From the NCBI GenBank assembly GCA_937860285.1, contig CALMBS010000057.1:1-11977 (forward strand): DNA of 11,977 nt. Reading direction: 5' to 3'. Below are positions 6,783 through 11,977 of the stretch, one piece after another. The position numbers and the translations under genes are program-made. Each line of letters begins with the position of its first letter. Position 1 is the stretch's first letter. The notes beneath the pieces were generated by a model. That model had not been told where the DNA came from. It saw only the letters and a list, made by a program, of their open reading frames with translations, and ran no database searches. The DNA comes from an uncultured Chloroflexota bacterium (GTDB taxonomy: Bacteria; Chloroflexota; Dehalococcoidia; UBA2247; RBG-13-53-26).

Positions 6783-8240
6783 ATGGTGCGCTGGGATGGT
6801 CCGCTCACGAAGATCGACGACTACCGCTGGGAGATACCCCGGGAGCACCGGGCGGGGATGAGGGTCCCCGGGCTCATCTATGCCAGTGAAGGCATGCTGG
6901 AGAGCATCCGCGAGGAGCAGGCGGCGGAGCAGGTGGTGAACGTGGCCTTCCTGCCGGGCATTGTGGGCCACTCCCTGGCCATGCCCGACATCCACTGGGG
7001 TTACGGCTTCCCCATCGGGGGAGTGGCGGCCACCCGCGTGGCCGACGGCGTGGTCTCCCCGGGCGGGGTGGGCTACGACATCAACTGTGGAGTGCGGCTG
7101 CTGCGCAGCAACCTGAGGGAGGACGAGGTCAGGCCCAGGATTCGGGAGCTCCTCACCGCGCTCTTCCACAGCGTTCCCTCGGGCCTGGGCTCGACCGGCA
7201 AGATCAAGGTCGGCCAGCGGGAGATGGACGACATCCTCACCGGTGGTTCCCGCTGGGCGGTCAAGAGGGGTTTCGGCACGGAAGATGACCTGGAGGTCAC
7301 CGAGGAGCGGGGGTGCCTGGCCGGCGCCGACCCCGGCCGGGTGAGCTCCAAGGCCAGGGAACGGGGTTCGCCCCAGTCGGGCACGCTCGGTTCCGGGAAC
7401 CACTTCCTGGAGGTGCAGGCGGTGGGCGAGATATACGAGGAGGCCGCCGCCCGGGCCATGGGGATCGATGAAGTGGGACAGGTGCTGCTGCTCATCCACA
7501 CGGGCAGCCGCGGCCTGGGGCACCAGGTGTGCGACGACTACATCAGGACCCTGCGCGGGGTGATGCCGCGGCATGGGATCGAGGTGCCCGACCGCGAGCT
7601 GGCCTGTGCCCCGATCCAGTCCGCCGAAGGGCGCGACTACCTGGCGGCCATGGCTTGCGCCGCCAACTACGCCTGGGCCAACCGCCAGTGCATCACGCAC
7701 TGGTCCCGGGAGTGCTTCGTCCAGGTCCTGGGCCGGGGCCTCCGGGAGATGGGGCTGGAGATGGTTTACGACGTGGCCCACAACATCGCCAAGCTGGAGA
7801 GCTACGAGGTCGACGGCCGGAAGCTGGCCCTGTGCGTCCACCGCAAGGGGGCCACTCGGGCCTTCCCGGCCGGCCACCCCAGCCTGCCCTCCAGGTACAT
7901 GAAGGTGGGCCAGCCGGTGCTGATACCGGGCGATATGGGCCGCTACTCCTTCGTGGCAGTGGGCACTGACCGGGCCATGCAGGAGTCCTTCGGGTCGGTC
8001 TGCCACGGGGCCGGGAGAAGGAAGAGCCGTCACGCCGCGAAGCGCGGCCTGCGGGACGAGGACGTGGCTCGTGAGCTGGAAGCGCGCGGCATACTGGCCA
8101 TGGCGGCCAGCCGCGGGGGGCTGGCGGAGGAGTCCTCAGATGCCTACAAGGACGTGGCGGAGGTGGTGGACGTCTGCCATCGGGCCGGGCTTTGCCGGAA
8201 GGTGCTCAAGACCTACCCCATTGGCGTCGTCAAGGGATAG
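6783..8240 (+). CDS. rtcB: tRNA-splicing/RNA-repair ligase RtcB
   Basis: A GTP- and Mn2+-dependent RNA ligase that joins 2',3'-cyclic-phosphate or 3'-phosphate ends to 5'-OH ends through a 3'-guanylylated intermediate. The protein is 485 residues, the normal size. Every active-site element is visible: Asp99 and Cys102 in GYDINCGVR, His207 in GSGNHFLE, His239 in IHTGSRGLGH, His333 in DVAHN, and the guanylylated nucleophile His408 in CHGAGR. The N-terminal MPDIHWGYGFPIGG block is also typical. ATG 6783 follows GGAGGTG with a four-base spacer, the strongest ribosome-binding site in this operon. It is the last gene of the run MFS - deacetylase - archease - rtcB. No RtcA, RtcR or RNA-binding Rsr/Y-RNA gene is nearby, so the sigma-54-controlled rtc arrangement of enterobacteria is absent here. 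Target RNAs cannot be inferred from the window. Confidence 0.96.
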   Translation: MVRWDGPLTKIDDYRWEIPREHRAGMRVPGLIYASEGMLESIREEQAAEQVVNVAFLPGIVGHSLAMPDIHWGYGFPIGGVAATRVADGVVSPGGVGYDINCGVRLLRSNLREDEVRPRIRELLTALFHSVPSGLGSTGKIKVGQREMDDILTGGSRWAVKRGFGTEDDLEVTEERGCLAGADPGRVSSKARERGSPQSGTLGSGNHFLEVQAVGEIYEEAAARAMGIDEVGQVLLLIHTGSRGLGHQVCDDYIRTLRGVMPRHGIEVPDRELACAPIQSAEGRDYLAAMACAANYAWANRQCITHWSRECFVQVLGRGLREMGLEMVYDVAHNIAKLESYEVDGRKLALCVHRKGATRAFPAGHPSLPSRYMKVGQPVLIPGDMGRYSFVAVGTDRAMQESFGSVCHGAGRRKSRHAAKRGLRDEDVARELEARGILAMAASRGGLAEESSDAYKDVAEVVDVCHRAGLCRKVLKTYPIGVVKG

Positions 8241-8381
8241 AGACCCCGCACCGCGGCCATGAGGGGAGAAGGGATATCCGGGTCACGGCTGACGCCAGCC
8301 GCGCCAAGAGATCGGACTGTCCTTGAGGCTCCCCCCCTCCCAGTGGTCTGTTAGTCCGGTGCTGCGGACCGCTCCTGTTTT

Positions 8382-8403
8382 CCTGCCCGGTGGCCCGGGC
8401 AGG
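8382..8403. repeat. Perfect 9-bp hairpin with TGGC loop
   Basis: Arms CCTGCCCGG (8382-8390) and CCGGGCAGG (8395-8403) pair perfectly around a four-base loop. The core CGGTGGCCCGG (8388-8398) differs by one base from the 11-mer found at 8449-8459 and 8984-8994. A TTTT lies just before the left arm on the plus strand, which is on the wrong side for a terminator in either orientation. Confidence 0.65.
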
Positions 8404-8442
8404 CGCCGGCGGAACGCCGCGGGTTCACAGTGCCATGCTTGC

Positions 8443-8460
8443 GCCGGCCGGTGGGCCGGC
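8443..8460. repeat. Perfect 7-bp hairpin immediately after the zinc-ribbon gene stop
   Basis: Arms GCCGGCC (8443-8449) and GGCCGGC (8454-8460) flank a GGTG loop, starting one base beyond the minus-strand stop codon (8464..8462). It shares the 11-mer CGGTGGGCCGG with the hairpin at 8979-8993. Position suggests a 3'-end stabiliser or weak terminator for the zinc-ribbon mRNA, but no U-tract follows. Confidence 0.55.
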
Positions 8461-8461
8461 C

Positions 8462-8770
8462 TTACATCGGACGATTGGCCGGGCGCACCTTGTTGTAGCA
8501 GTCGCTGCAGTATACCGGCCTGTCGGACCGGGGCTCGAAGGGCACCTGGGCCTCCTTGCCGCACTGGGCACACACTGCAGAGAACATCTGGCGCTTGGGC
8601 CTGGCCGGATCAGATCCAAAGCGCTCGGATTTCCGGCTCTGCCGGCAGGAGGGGCAGCGCTTCGGGTCATTGGTGTAACCCTTCGACGCGTAGAACTCCT
8701 GCTCAGAGGCCGTGAAAGCGAAGGTGTTGCCGCAATCCGCGCATTGGATCTGCTTGTCTGCGTAGGCCAT
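8462..8770 (-). CDS. Small double zinc-ribbon protein (zf-trcl domain plus CxxC-x17-CxxC domain)
   Basis: A 102-residue cysteine-rich protein of unknown function. The N-terminal half matches the 'probable zinc-ribbon' type: C10-x2-C13, then FAFTASEQEFYASKGY, then RC39-x2-C42R. The C-terminal half has C67-x2-C70, exactly 17 residues, and C88-x2-C91, the CxxC-x17-CxxC signature. Eight cysteines in four pairs predict two bound zinc ions. The linker and tail are rich in Arg and Lys, compatible with nucleic-acid or ribosome binding, but that is inference. The ATG at 8770..8768 has GGAG ten bases upstream, within a purine-rich GAGGAGAGGAG stretch. It is a single gene, convergent with rtcB and divergent from queC, with its own promoter. 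From memory, this two-domain combination is frequent in Chloroflexota. It is probably cytosolic, with no signal peptide or membrane segment. Confidence 0.85.
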   Translation of the reverse strand: MAYADKQIQCADCGNTFAFTASEQEFYASKGYTNDPKRCPSCRQSRKSERFGSDPARPKRQMFSAVCAQCGKEAQVPFEPRSDRPVYCSDCYNKVRPANRPM

Positions 8771-8838
8771 GTAGTTTTGTCTCCTCTCCTCTGACGTGTT
8801 CGCTAGTGTCGTCTGCCGGCACTCTCGTCCCGGCTGGC

Positions 8839-8867
8839 ACTATACCGCAAAAGACCAACGTTTGCAA
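8839..8867 (-). promoter_or_regulatory. Sigma-70-type promoter for the zinc-ribbon gene
   Basis: On the minus strand TTGCAA (8867..8862), a 17-base spacer and TATAGT (8844..8839) form a good promoter. Transcription should start near 8832, giving a leader of about 60 bases ahead of the ATG. The spacing is optimal; the -10 matches consensus at five of six positions and the -35 at four. Confidence 0.6.
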
Positions 8868-8886
8868 GTGGCGGCCCCGGCCGCCG

Positions 8887-8909
8887 CCCGCTGAGCGGGT
8901 CACGCTCAA
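8887..8909. repeat. Overlapping mutually exclusive small hairpins upstream of queC
   Basis: CCCGCT-G-AGCGGG (8887-8899) is a perfect 13-base dyad. GAGCG (8893-8897) can instead pair with CGCTC a few bases further on (8903-8907) around a five-base loop. The two structures cannot form together. They lie 130-150 bases before queC and could be chance in GC-rich DNA. Confidence 0.3.
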
Positions 8910-8952
8910 ACGGGGCCAAGCGATTCTCTATGCGTCTGTTGCCAGCGACGGT

Positions 8953-8966
8953 GATGTCCGGACATC
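8953..8966. promoter_or_regulatory. 14-base perfect palindrome upstream of queC, candidate operator
   Basis: GATGTCCGGACATC reads identically on both strands. It lies 74 bases before the queC start in a region without a gene, just after a -35-like TTGCCA (8939-8944). No convincing -10 is present at the right distance, so the promoter itself is not established. It may be an operator for queCE or a chance palindrome. Confidence 0.35.
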
Positions 8967-8978
8967 CCGTGCATCCAT

Positions 8979-8993
8979 CGGCCCGGTGGGCCG
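8979..8993. repeat. 6-bp hairpin CGGCCC-GGT-GGGCCG upstream of queC
   Basis: Perfect arms CGGCCC (8979-8984) and GGGCCG (8988-8993) around GGT. Extended by one base, its right half carries the same 11-mer as the hairpin after the zinc-ribbon gene (8449-8459). It lies 46 bases before the queC ATG, so it would fall in any queC leader RNA. It does not match a preQ1 riboswitch consensus that I can recognise. Confidence 0.4.
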
Positions 8994-9039
8994 GTGGGGC
9001 CGCGGCACCAGTTGCCTGACGGGGCCGGGGGCATGGATA

Positions 9040-9801
9040 ATGAAGGAGATGAGACGGCTGGGGGTGGTGCTGCTTTCCGGCGGGCTGGACTCCACGACGG
9101 TGGCGGCCCGGGCCAGGGCCGATGGCATCGAGGTCGTGGCCCTGACCTTCGACTATGGCCAGAGGCATCGCCGGGAGCTGGAGTCGGCCGGGCGCGTCGC
9201 GGCGCTGATGGGCCTGCGGCACGAGGTGGTGGGGCTGCCGGCGATGCATCGGCTGTCGTGGTACTCCGCGCTGACCACCGGGGTCATCGAGGTCCCCCGC
9301 GGCCGGCCCGTGGCGGACCTGGGCGCCGATGTGCCGTCCACCTACGTCCCGCTGCGCAACACGGTGTTCCTGACCCTGGCCGCGGCCCTGCTGGAGAGCC
9401 GGGTGCTGGGGCTGATTGAAGGGCACGAGGTTGAGGCGGGGGATGTGTCGGCCGCCATATTCATCGCGGCCAATGCCGTGGACTACAGCGGCTACCCGGA
9501 CTGCCGGCCGGAGTACTTCGCCGCCATGCGGAAGGCCCTCTTCGAGGGGAGCAAGATGGGCCGGCAGTACGGCGTCCCGATCCTCATTGAGACCCCGGTG
9601 CTTCACCTGAGCAAGGCCGGGATAGTGCGGCTGGGTCTGGAGTTGGGGGCTCCGCTGGAGCACACCTGGAGCTGCTACGAGGGCGGGCCGGTCCCCTGCG
9701 GGGACTGCGACAGCTGCCTGCTGCGGGCCCGCGGCTTCGCGGAGGCGGGCGTCGAAGACCCCCTCCTGGCGCGGCTGCGGCGGGAGGGGCCCTCTGCTTA
9801 G
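9040..9801 (+). CDS. queC: 7-cyano-7-deazaguanine (preQ0) synthase
   Basis: Converts 7-carboxy-7-deazaguanine and ammonia to preQ0 with ATP, in the cytosol, for queuosine or other 7-deazaguanine products. The PP-loop SGGLDS is at residues 13-18. LTFDYGQRH, STYVPLRN and the hallmark DYSGYPDCRPEY are present. The zinc site is C212-x7-C220-G-x-C223-x2-C226. It is 253 residues, longer than the usual 220-240. Much of the excess is an insertion at about 121-137 (around LIEGHEVEAGDVS), where other QueC proteins go straight from the 'A...GA' helix to the 'I.IG.N' strand. The frame is open back to 8806, but that upstream part has no conserved content and overlaps the zinc-ribbon promoter. ATG 9040 (GGGGG eight bases before) or ATG 9049 is the likely start. 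queE follows after one base. Confidence 0.92.
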   Translation: MKEMRRLGVVLLSGGLDSTTVAARARADGIEVVALTFDYGQRHRRELESAGRVAALMGLRHEVVGLPAMHRLSWYSALTTGVIEVPRGRPVADLGADVPSTYVPLRNTVFLTLAAALLESRVLGLIEGHEVEAGDVSAAIFIAANAVDYSGYPDCRPEYFAAMRKALFEGSKMGRQYGVPILIETPVLHLSKAGIVRLGLELGAPLEHTWSCYEGGPVPCGDCDSCLLRARGFAEAGVEDPLLARLRREGPSA

Positions 9802-9802
9802 G

Positions 9803-10507
9803 GTGAGCCGGCTGCCGGACGGCACGGGCCGCCCGGAGGTGTTCCACTCGATCCAGGGCGAGGGGGTGTATGCCGGCCGGCCGGCGGCCTTCCTCCGGCT
9901 CGCAAGCTGCAACCTGGCGTGCACCTGGTGCGACACCAGGTACACCTGGGACTGGGCGCGCTACGACCGGGAGAAGGAGACGGTGGCCATGCCCTCCGCC
10001 GACGTGGAGCTGGCCATCGTCCGGTTCGGCTGCCGCAGCCTGGTGGTCACTGGAGGAGAGCCCCTTCTGCAGCAGGGCGAGCTGGTCCCGCTGCTGGAAC
10101 GGCTCAAGGGCGGCGGCTTCTGGATCGAGGTCGAGACCAACGGCACCATCCTGCCGGACGAGAGGCTGGCGGGCGTGATCGACCACTGGAGCGTCTCTCC
10201 GAAGCTGGCCAGCTCCGGCAATCCCCCTGCTTCCAGGGAGAAGCCGGAGGCTTACCGGCACTTCTCCCGCCTGCCGTCGGCCCACTTCAAGTACGTTGTC
10301 GAGGGGCCGGAGGATTTGGAGGAGATCGGCCTCCTGTCGGCCCGGTACCACATCCCCCGGGGCAGGGTGATCCTGATGCCCCAGGCCGGGGAAAGCGCCC
10401 AGCTCCTGGAAAAGGGGCGCTGGCTGGCGGACATCTGCGTCCGGGAGGGCTTCCTCTTTTCGACCAGGCTGCAGGTCCTGCTCTGGGGCCAGCGGCGGGG
10501 AATGTAA
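9803..10507 (+). CDS. queE: 7-carboxy-7-deazaguanine synthase (radical SAM)
   Basis: A radical SAM enzyme that rearranges 6-carboxy-tetrahydropterin to 7-carboxy-7-deazaguanine, the substrate of QueC. The 234-residue protein has FHSIQGEG at 14-21, the [4Fe-4S] motif C36-x3-C40-x2-C43 followed by DT, the GGEP SAM-binding motif (84-87), VETNGT (110-115), SPKL and the C-terminal STRLQVLLWG. The cluster motif is the canonical CX3CX2C, not the longer variant seen in some proteobacterial QueE. It starts with GTG one base after the queC stop. The only purine-rich stretch, GGGAGGGG, ends about 13 bases upstream, so translation is probably coupled to queC. QueD and GTP cyclohydrolase I, which make the pterin substrate, and QueF or Tgt are not in the window. 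Confidence 0.93.
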   Translation: MSRLPDGTGRPEVFHSIQGEGVYAGRPAAFLRLASCNLACTWCDTRYTWDWARYDREKETVAMPSADVELAIVRFGCRSLVVTGGEPLLQQGELVPLLERLKGGGFWIEVETNGTILPDERLAGVIDHWSVSPKLASSGNPPASREKPEAYRHFSRLPSAHFKYVVEGPEDLEEIGLLSARYHIPRGRVILMPQAGESAQLLEKGRWLADICVREGFLFSTRLQVLLWGQRRGM

Positions 10508-10557
10508 CCGAAGCTGTCCGGAGGAACGTCGGCATACCATTGCCTAGCCCGATATGC

Positions 10558-10580
10558 AATAATGGATACTGAGTATCCAT
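10558..10580. promoter_or_regulatory. Perfect 8+3+8 dyad (candidate operator) upstream of the carboxyltransferase gene
   Basis: ATGGATAC (10562-10569), loop TGA, GTATCCAT (10573-10580) is a perfect inverted repeat. It sits in the only A+T-rich patch of the 133-base gap between queE and the carboxyltransferase gene. A -10-like AATAAT (10558-10563; five of six to consensus) touches its left arm, so a transcription start would fall inside the dyad, the classical position of a repressor operator. No good -35 is present at 17 bases; the nearest, TTGCCT (10540-10545), is badly spaced. It is not followed by a T-run, so it is not an intrinsic terminator for queE. Confidence 0.5.
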
Positions 10581-10640
10581 ACAGCCGGTCAGGTACACTC
10601 CAAAGAAAGGCCATCCATTCTGGACAGGTGCAGGTAGACG

Positions 10641-11977
10641 ATGCGGATACAGATTACTGACACCACTCTTCGCGACGCACACCAGTCACTCATTGCCACG
10701 CGGATGCGCACCAGGGACATGCTGCCCATAGCGGAGAAGCTCGATGGTGTGGGCTTCTTCTCCCTGGAGGTCTGGGGCGGCGCCACCTTCGACTCCTGTA
10801 TCCGCTACCTGAACGAAGACCCTTGGGACCGGCTGCGGCAGCTGCGGGCCAGGGTCAAGCATACCCGTCTCCAGATGCTGCTCCGGGGCCAGAACCTGGT
10901 GGGCTACCGGCACTACGCCGACGATGTGGTGCGGGAGTTCGTCCGGCTGGCGGTCAATAATGGCGTGGACGTCTTTCGCATCTTCGATGCCCTGAACGAC
11001 CTCCGCAACATGGAGCTGGCCATCCAGGTGGTCAAGTCACACGGTGCGCACGTTCAAGGGACAATCTGCTACACCACCAGCCCGGTGCACAGCGTGGAGG
11101 GCTTCGCCGAGATGGCGGTCAAGCTGGAGAAGCTGGGCTCCGACTCCATCTGCATCAAGGACATGGCGGGGCTGATCGCGCCGGCCGCGGCCGGCGACCT
11201 GGTGAGGGCCATCAAGAAGCGGGTCACCATCCCGGTCGACCTGCACTCGCATTGCTCCAGCGGGATGGCCCCCCTGAGCTATCACGCCGCGGCCCTGTCC
11301 GGCGTCGACATCCTGGATACCGCCTTCTCGGCCTTCGGCTGGGGCAGCTCCCAGCCCACCACCGAGAGCGTGGTCGCCGCCCTCCAGGGCACTCCCTATG
11401 ACACGGGACTGGAGCTGGACAAGCTGTACGAGATCGGCGAATACTTCGCCGCCCTGTTCGCCAAGTACAAGGCGCTGTTCACCGGTGAGGCCACCCGGCC
11501 CAACCTGGCGGTGCTTCTGCACCAGATACCGGGCGGGATGATCTCCAGCCTGGTCAGCCAGCTGAAGGAGCAGAACGCCCTGGACAAGATGGAGGAAGTG
11601 CTGCAGGAGGTCCCCAGGGTGCGGGCCGACCTCGGCTACCCGCCGCTGGTGACTCCCACCAGCCAGATAGTGGGCATCCAGGCCGTGTTGAACGTGCTGT
11701 CCGGCAAGCGCTACACCAAGGTCACACAGGAAGTCAAGAACTACCTCCTGGGCTACTATGGCCGGCCCCCGGGCAAGGTGGACGAGAAGGTGCGGAAGGA
11801 GGTCATCGGCTCCGAGAAGCCCATCGGTGTGCGCCCGGCCGACCTCCTGCCGCCGGAGCTGGAGAAGGCCCGGACGGAGGCCGACAAGCTGGCCATCCTG
11901 CGGCGTGACGAGGACCTGATCACCTATGCCCTCTATCCCCAGGTGGCGGTCAAGTTCCTGCGCGGCGAGGCCAAAGA
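10641..11977 (+). CDS. Pyruvate carboxylase subunit B / oxaloacetate decarboxylase alpha-type carboxyltransferase (3' end outside window)
   Basis: The carboxyltransferase subunit of a biotin-dependent enzyme that moves CO2 between carboxybiotin and pyruvate/oxaloacetate. It is the PycB or OadA type. The first 445 residues are visible. The HMGL-like TIM barrel starts with ITDTTLRDAHQSL (metal ligand Asp12). It carries RIFDALND (113-120), the carboxylated lysine Lys173 in CIKDMAG, and His202/His204 in DLHSHCSSGM. The second conserved domain begins near residue 300. The biotinyl domain with its lysine motif should follow within about 120-160 residues but lies past the edge, so its presence is not established. 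The family's DTA.SPFA.GTSQP block reads DTAFSAFGWGSSQP. ATG 10641 follows AGGT (five-base gap) and AGGTG (ten-base gap). The 133-base gap and dyad suggest it is transcribed separately from queCE. Decarboxylase versus carboxylase role depends on partners not visible here. Confidence 0.9.
   Translation, partial: MRIQITDTTLRDAHQSLIATRMRTRDMLPIAEKLDGVGFFSLEVWGGATFDSCIRYLNEDPWDRLRQLRARVKHTRLQMLLRGQNLVGYRHYADDVVREFVRLAVNNGVDVFRIFDALNDLRNMELAIQVVKSHGAHVQGTICYTTSPVHSVEGFAEMAVKLEKLGSDSICIKDMAGLIAPAAAGDLVRAIKKRVTIPVDLHSHCSSGMAPLSYHAAALSGVDILDTAFSAFGWGSSQPTTESVVAALQGTPYDTGLELDKLYEIGEYFAALFAKYKALFTGEATRPNLAVLLHQIPGGMISSLVSQLKEQNALDKMEEVLQEVPRVRADLGYPPLVTPTSQIVGIQAVLNVLSGKRYTKVTQEVKNYLLGYYGRPPGKVDEKVRKEVIGSEKPIGVRPADLLPPELEKARTEADKLAILRRDEDLITYALYPQVAVKFLRGEAK

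Larger units (their letters stand above)
8241..8461. other. 221-base convergent intergenic region with GC-rich hairpins
   Basis: This gap separates the ends of rtcB (plus) and the zinc-ribbon gene (minus). It contains CGGCTG-acgc-CAGCCG (8286-8301), a nine-base-pair hairpin at 8382-8403 and a seven-base-pair hairpin at 8443-8460. None is followed by a T-tract in either direction, so I cannot call an intrinsic terminator; Rho-dependent or hairpin-only termination remains possible. I find no tRNA-like T-loop or cloverleaf. Open frames across it have no homologous-looking content. Confidence 0.5.

Noticed and set aside
6336..8033. 565-codon minus-strand open frame opposite archease and rtcB
   Set aside because: It spans two well-supported genes and their gap, has low-complexity His/Pro/Gly/Ala-rich content, and no motif or ribosome-binding site.
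8382..8403. Strong hairpin as an intrinsic terminator for rtcB or the zinc-ribbon gene
   Set aside because: The T-stretch lies 5' of the hairpin on the plus strand, so neither the plus nor the minus transcript would have a U-tract after the stem.
8241..8461. tRNA or small RNA gene in the rtcB/zinc-ribbon gap
   Set aside because: A GGTTCACA stretch resembles a T-loop, but no matching acceptor, D or anticodon stems could be assembled on either strand.
8806..9039. N-terminal extension of queC back to 8806
   Set aside because: The extra 78 residues have no QueC homology, contain the opposite-strand promoter region and start without a ribosome-binding site; conserved QueC sequence begins right after ATG 9040.
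8930..9039. preQ1 riboswitch ahead of queC
   Set aside because: The short C-rich stem plus A-rich tail of class I is not present, and classes II and III were not recognisable by eye; only generic GC-rich hairpins are seen.
8803..9945. 380-codon minus-strand open frame opposite queC
   Set aside because: It covers queC, the intergenic region and the start of queE, and has no conserved content; it is a composition shadow.
9584..10540. 318-codon minus-strand open frame opposite queE
   Set aside because: It is antisense to a complete radical SAM gene with all motifs; Arg/Pro/Gly/Ala-rich with no domain.

Overview
This is a GC-rich, gene-dense bacterial chromosome segment made of housekeeping and metabolic genes. 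There is no insertion sequence, phage gene, CRISPR array, rRNA or tRNA that I can support. Several traits fit a Chloroflexota bacterium, possibly of the Dehalococcoidia type: the small CxxC-x17-CxxC zinc-ribbon protein, an ADP-forming acyl-CoA synthetase alpha subunit, an iron-sulfur flavoprotein, a stand-alone pyruvate/oxaloacetate carboxyltransferase subunit, and RtcB with archease. This placement is inference from gene content and family knowledge; no 16S gene or marker search was possible.

Layout. (1) Minus-strand operon, about 3760 down to 1: guaA (GMP synthase, with an unusual N-terminal extension and a promoter sitting almost on its start codon), then an ADP-forming acyl-CoA synthetase alpha-type protein overlapping or abutting guaA, then an iron-sulfur flavoprotein that starts at TTG one base after the preceding stop. 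A further gene may begin at the window edge. (2) Divergent from guaA on the plus strand: a 14-TM DHA2-type MFS efflux transporter. It is followed closely by a PIG-L/LmbE-type deacetylase, archease and the RNA ligase RtcB, with gaps of 42, 21 and 12 nt. (3) A small two-zinc-knuckle protein on the minus strand, convergent with rtcB and with a good promoter of its own. (4) queC and queE on the plus strand, one nt apart, making 7-deazaguanine precursors for queuosine or a related nucleoside. (5) A biotin-dependent carboxylase carboxyltransferase subunit (pycB/oadA) that runs off the right edge, preceded by a perfect 8+3+8 dyad.

How they work together. RtcB and archease form an RNA 3'-phosphate/2',3'-cyclic-phosphate ligation module used for tRNA splicing or repair. 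queC/queE supply part of a tRNA wobble-base modification pathway. The two lie close together but are separated by a gene on the opposite strand, so any link is functional inference only. guaA, the CoA ligase subunit and the flavoprotein look co-transcribed without an obvious shared pathway.

Less ordinary signals are: the predicted leaderless guaA mRNA together with its N-terminal extension, the dyad before pycB, a family of three related GGTGG-loop hairpins around the zinc-ribbon gene, a 14-nt palindrome before queC, an insertion in QueC, and the deacetylase placed ahead of archease-rtcB. I see no clear, wholly new multi-gene system. No intergenic stretch exceeds 300 bases; the largest are 8241-8461 and 8771-9039.
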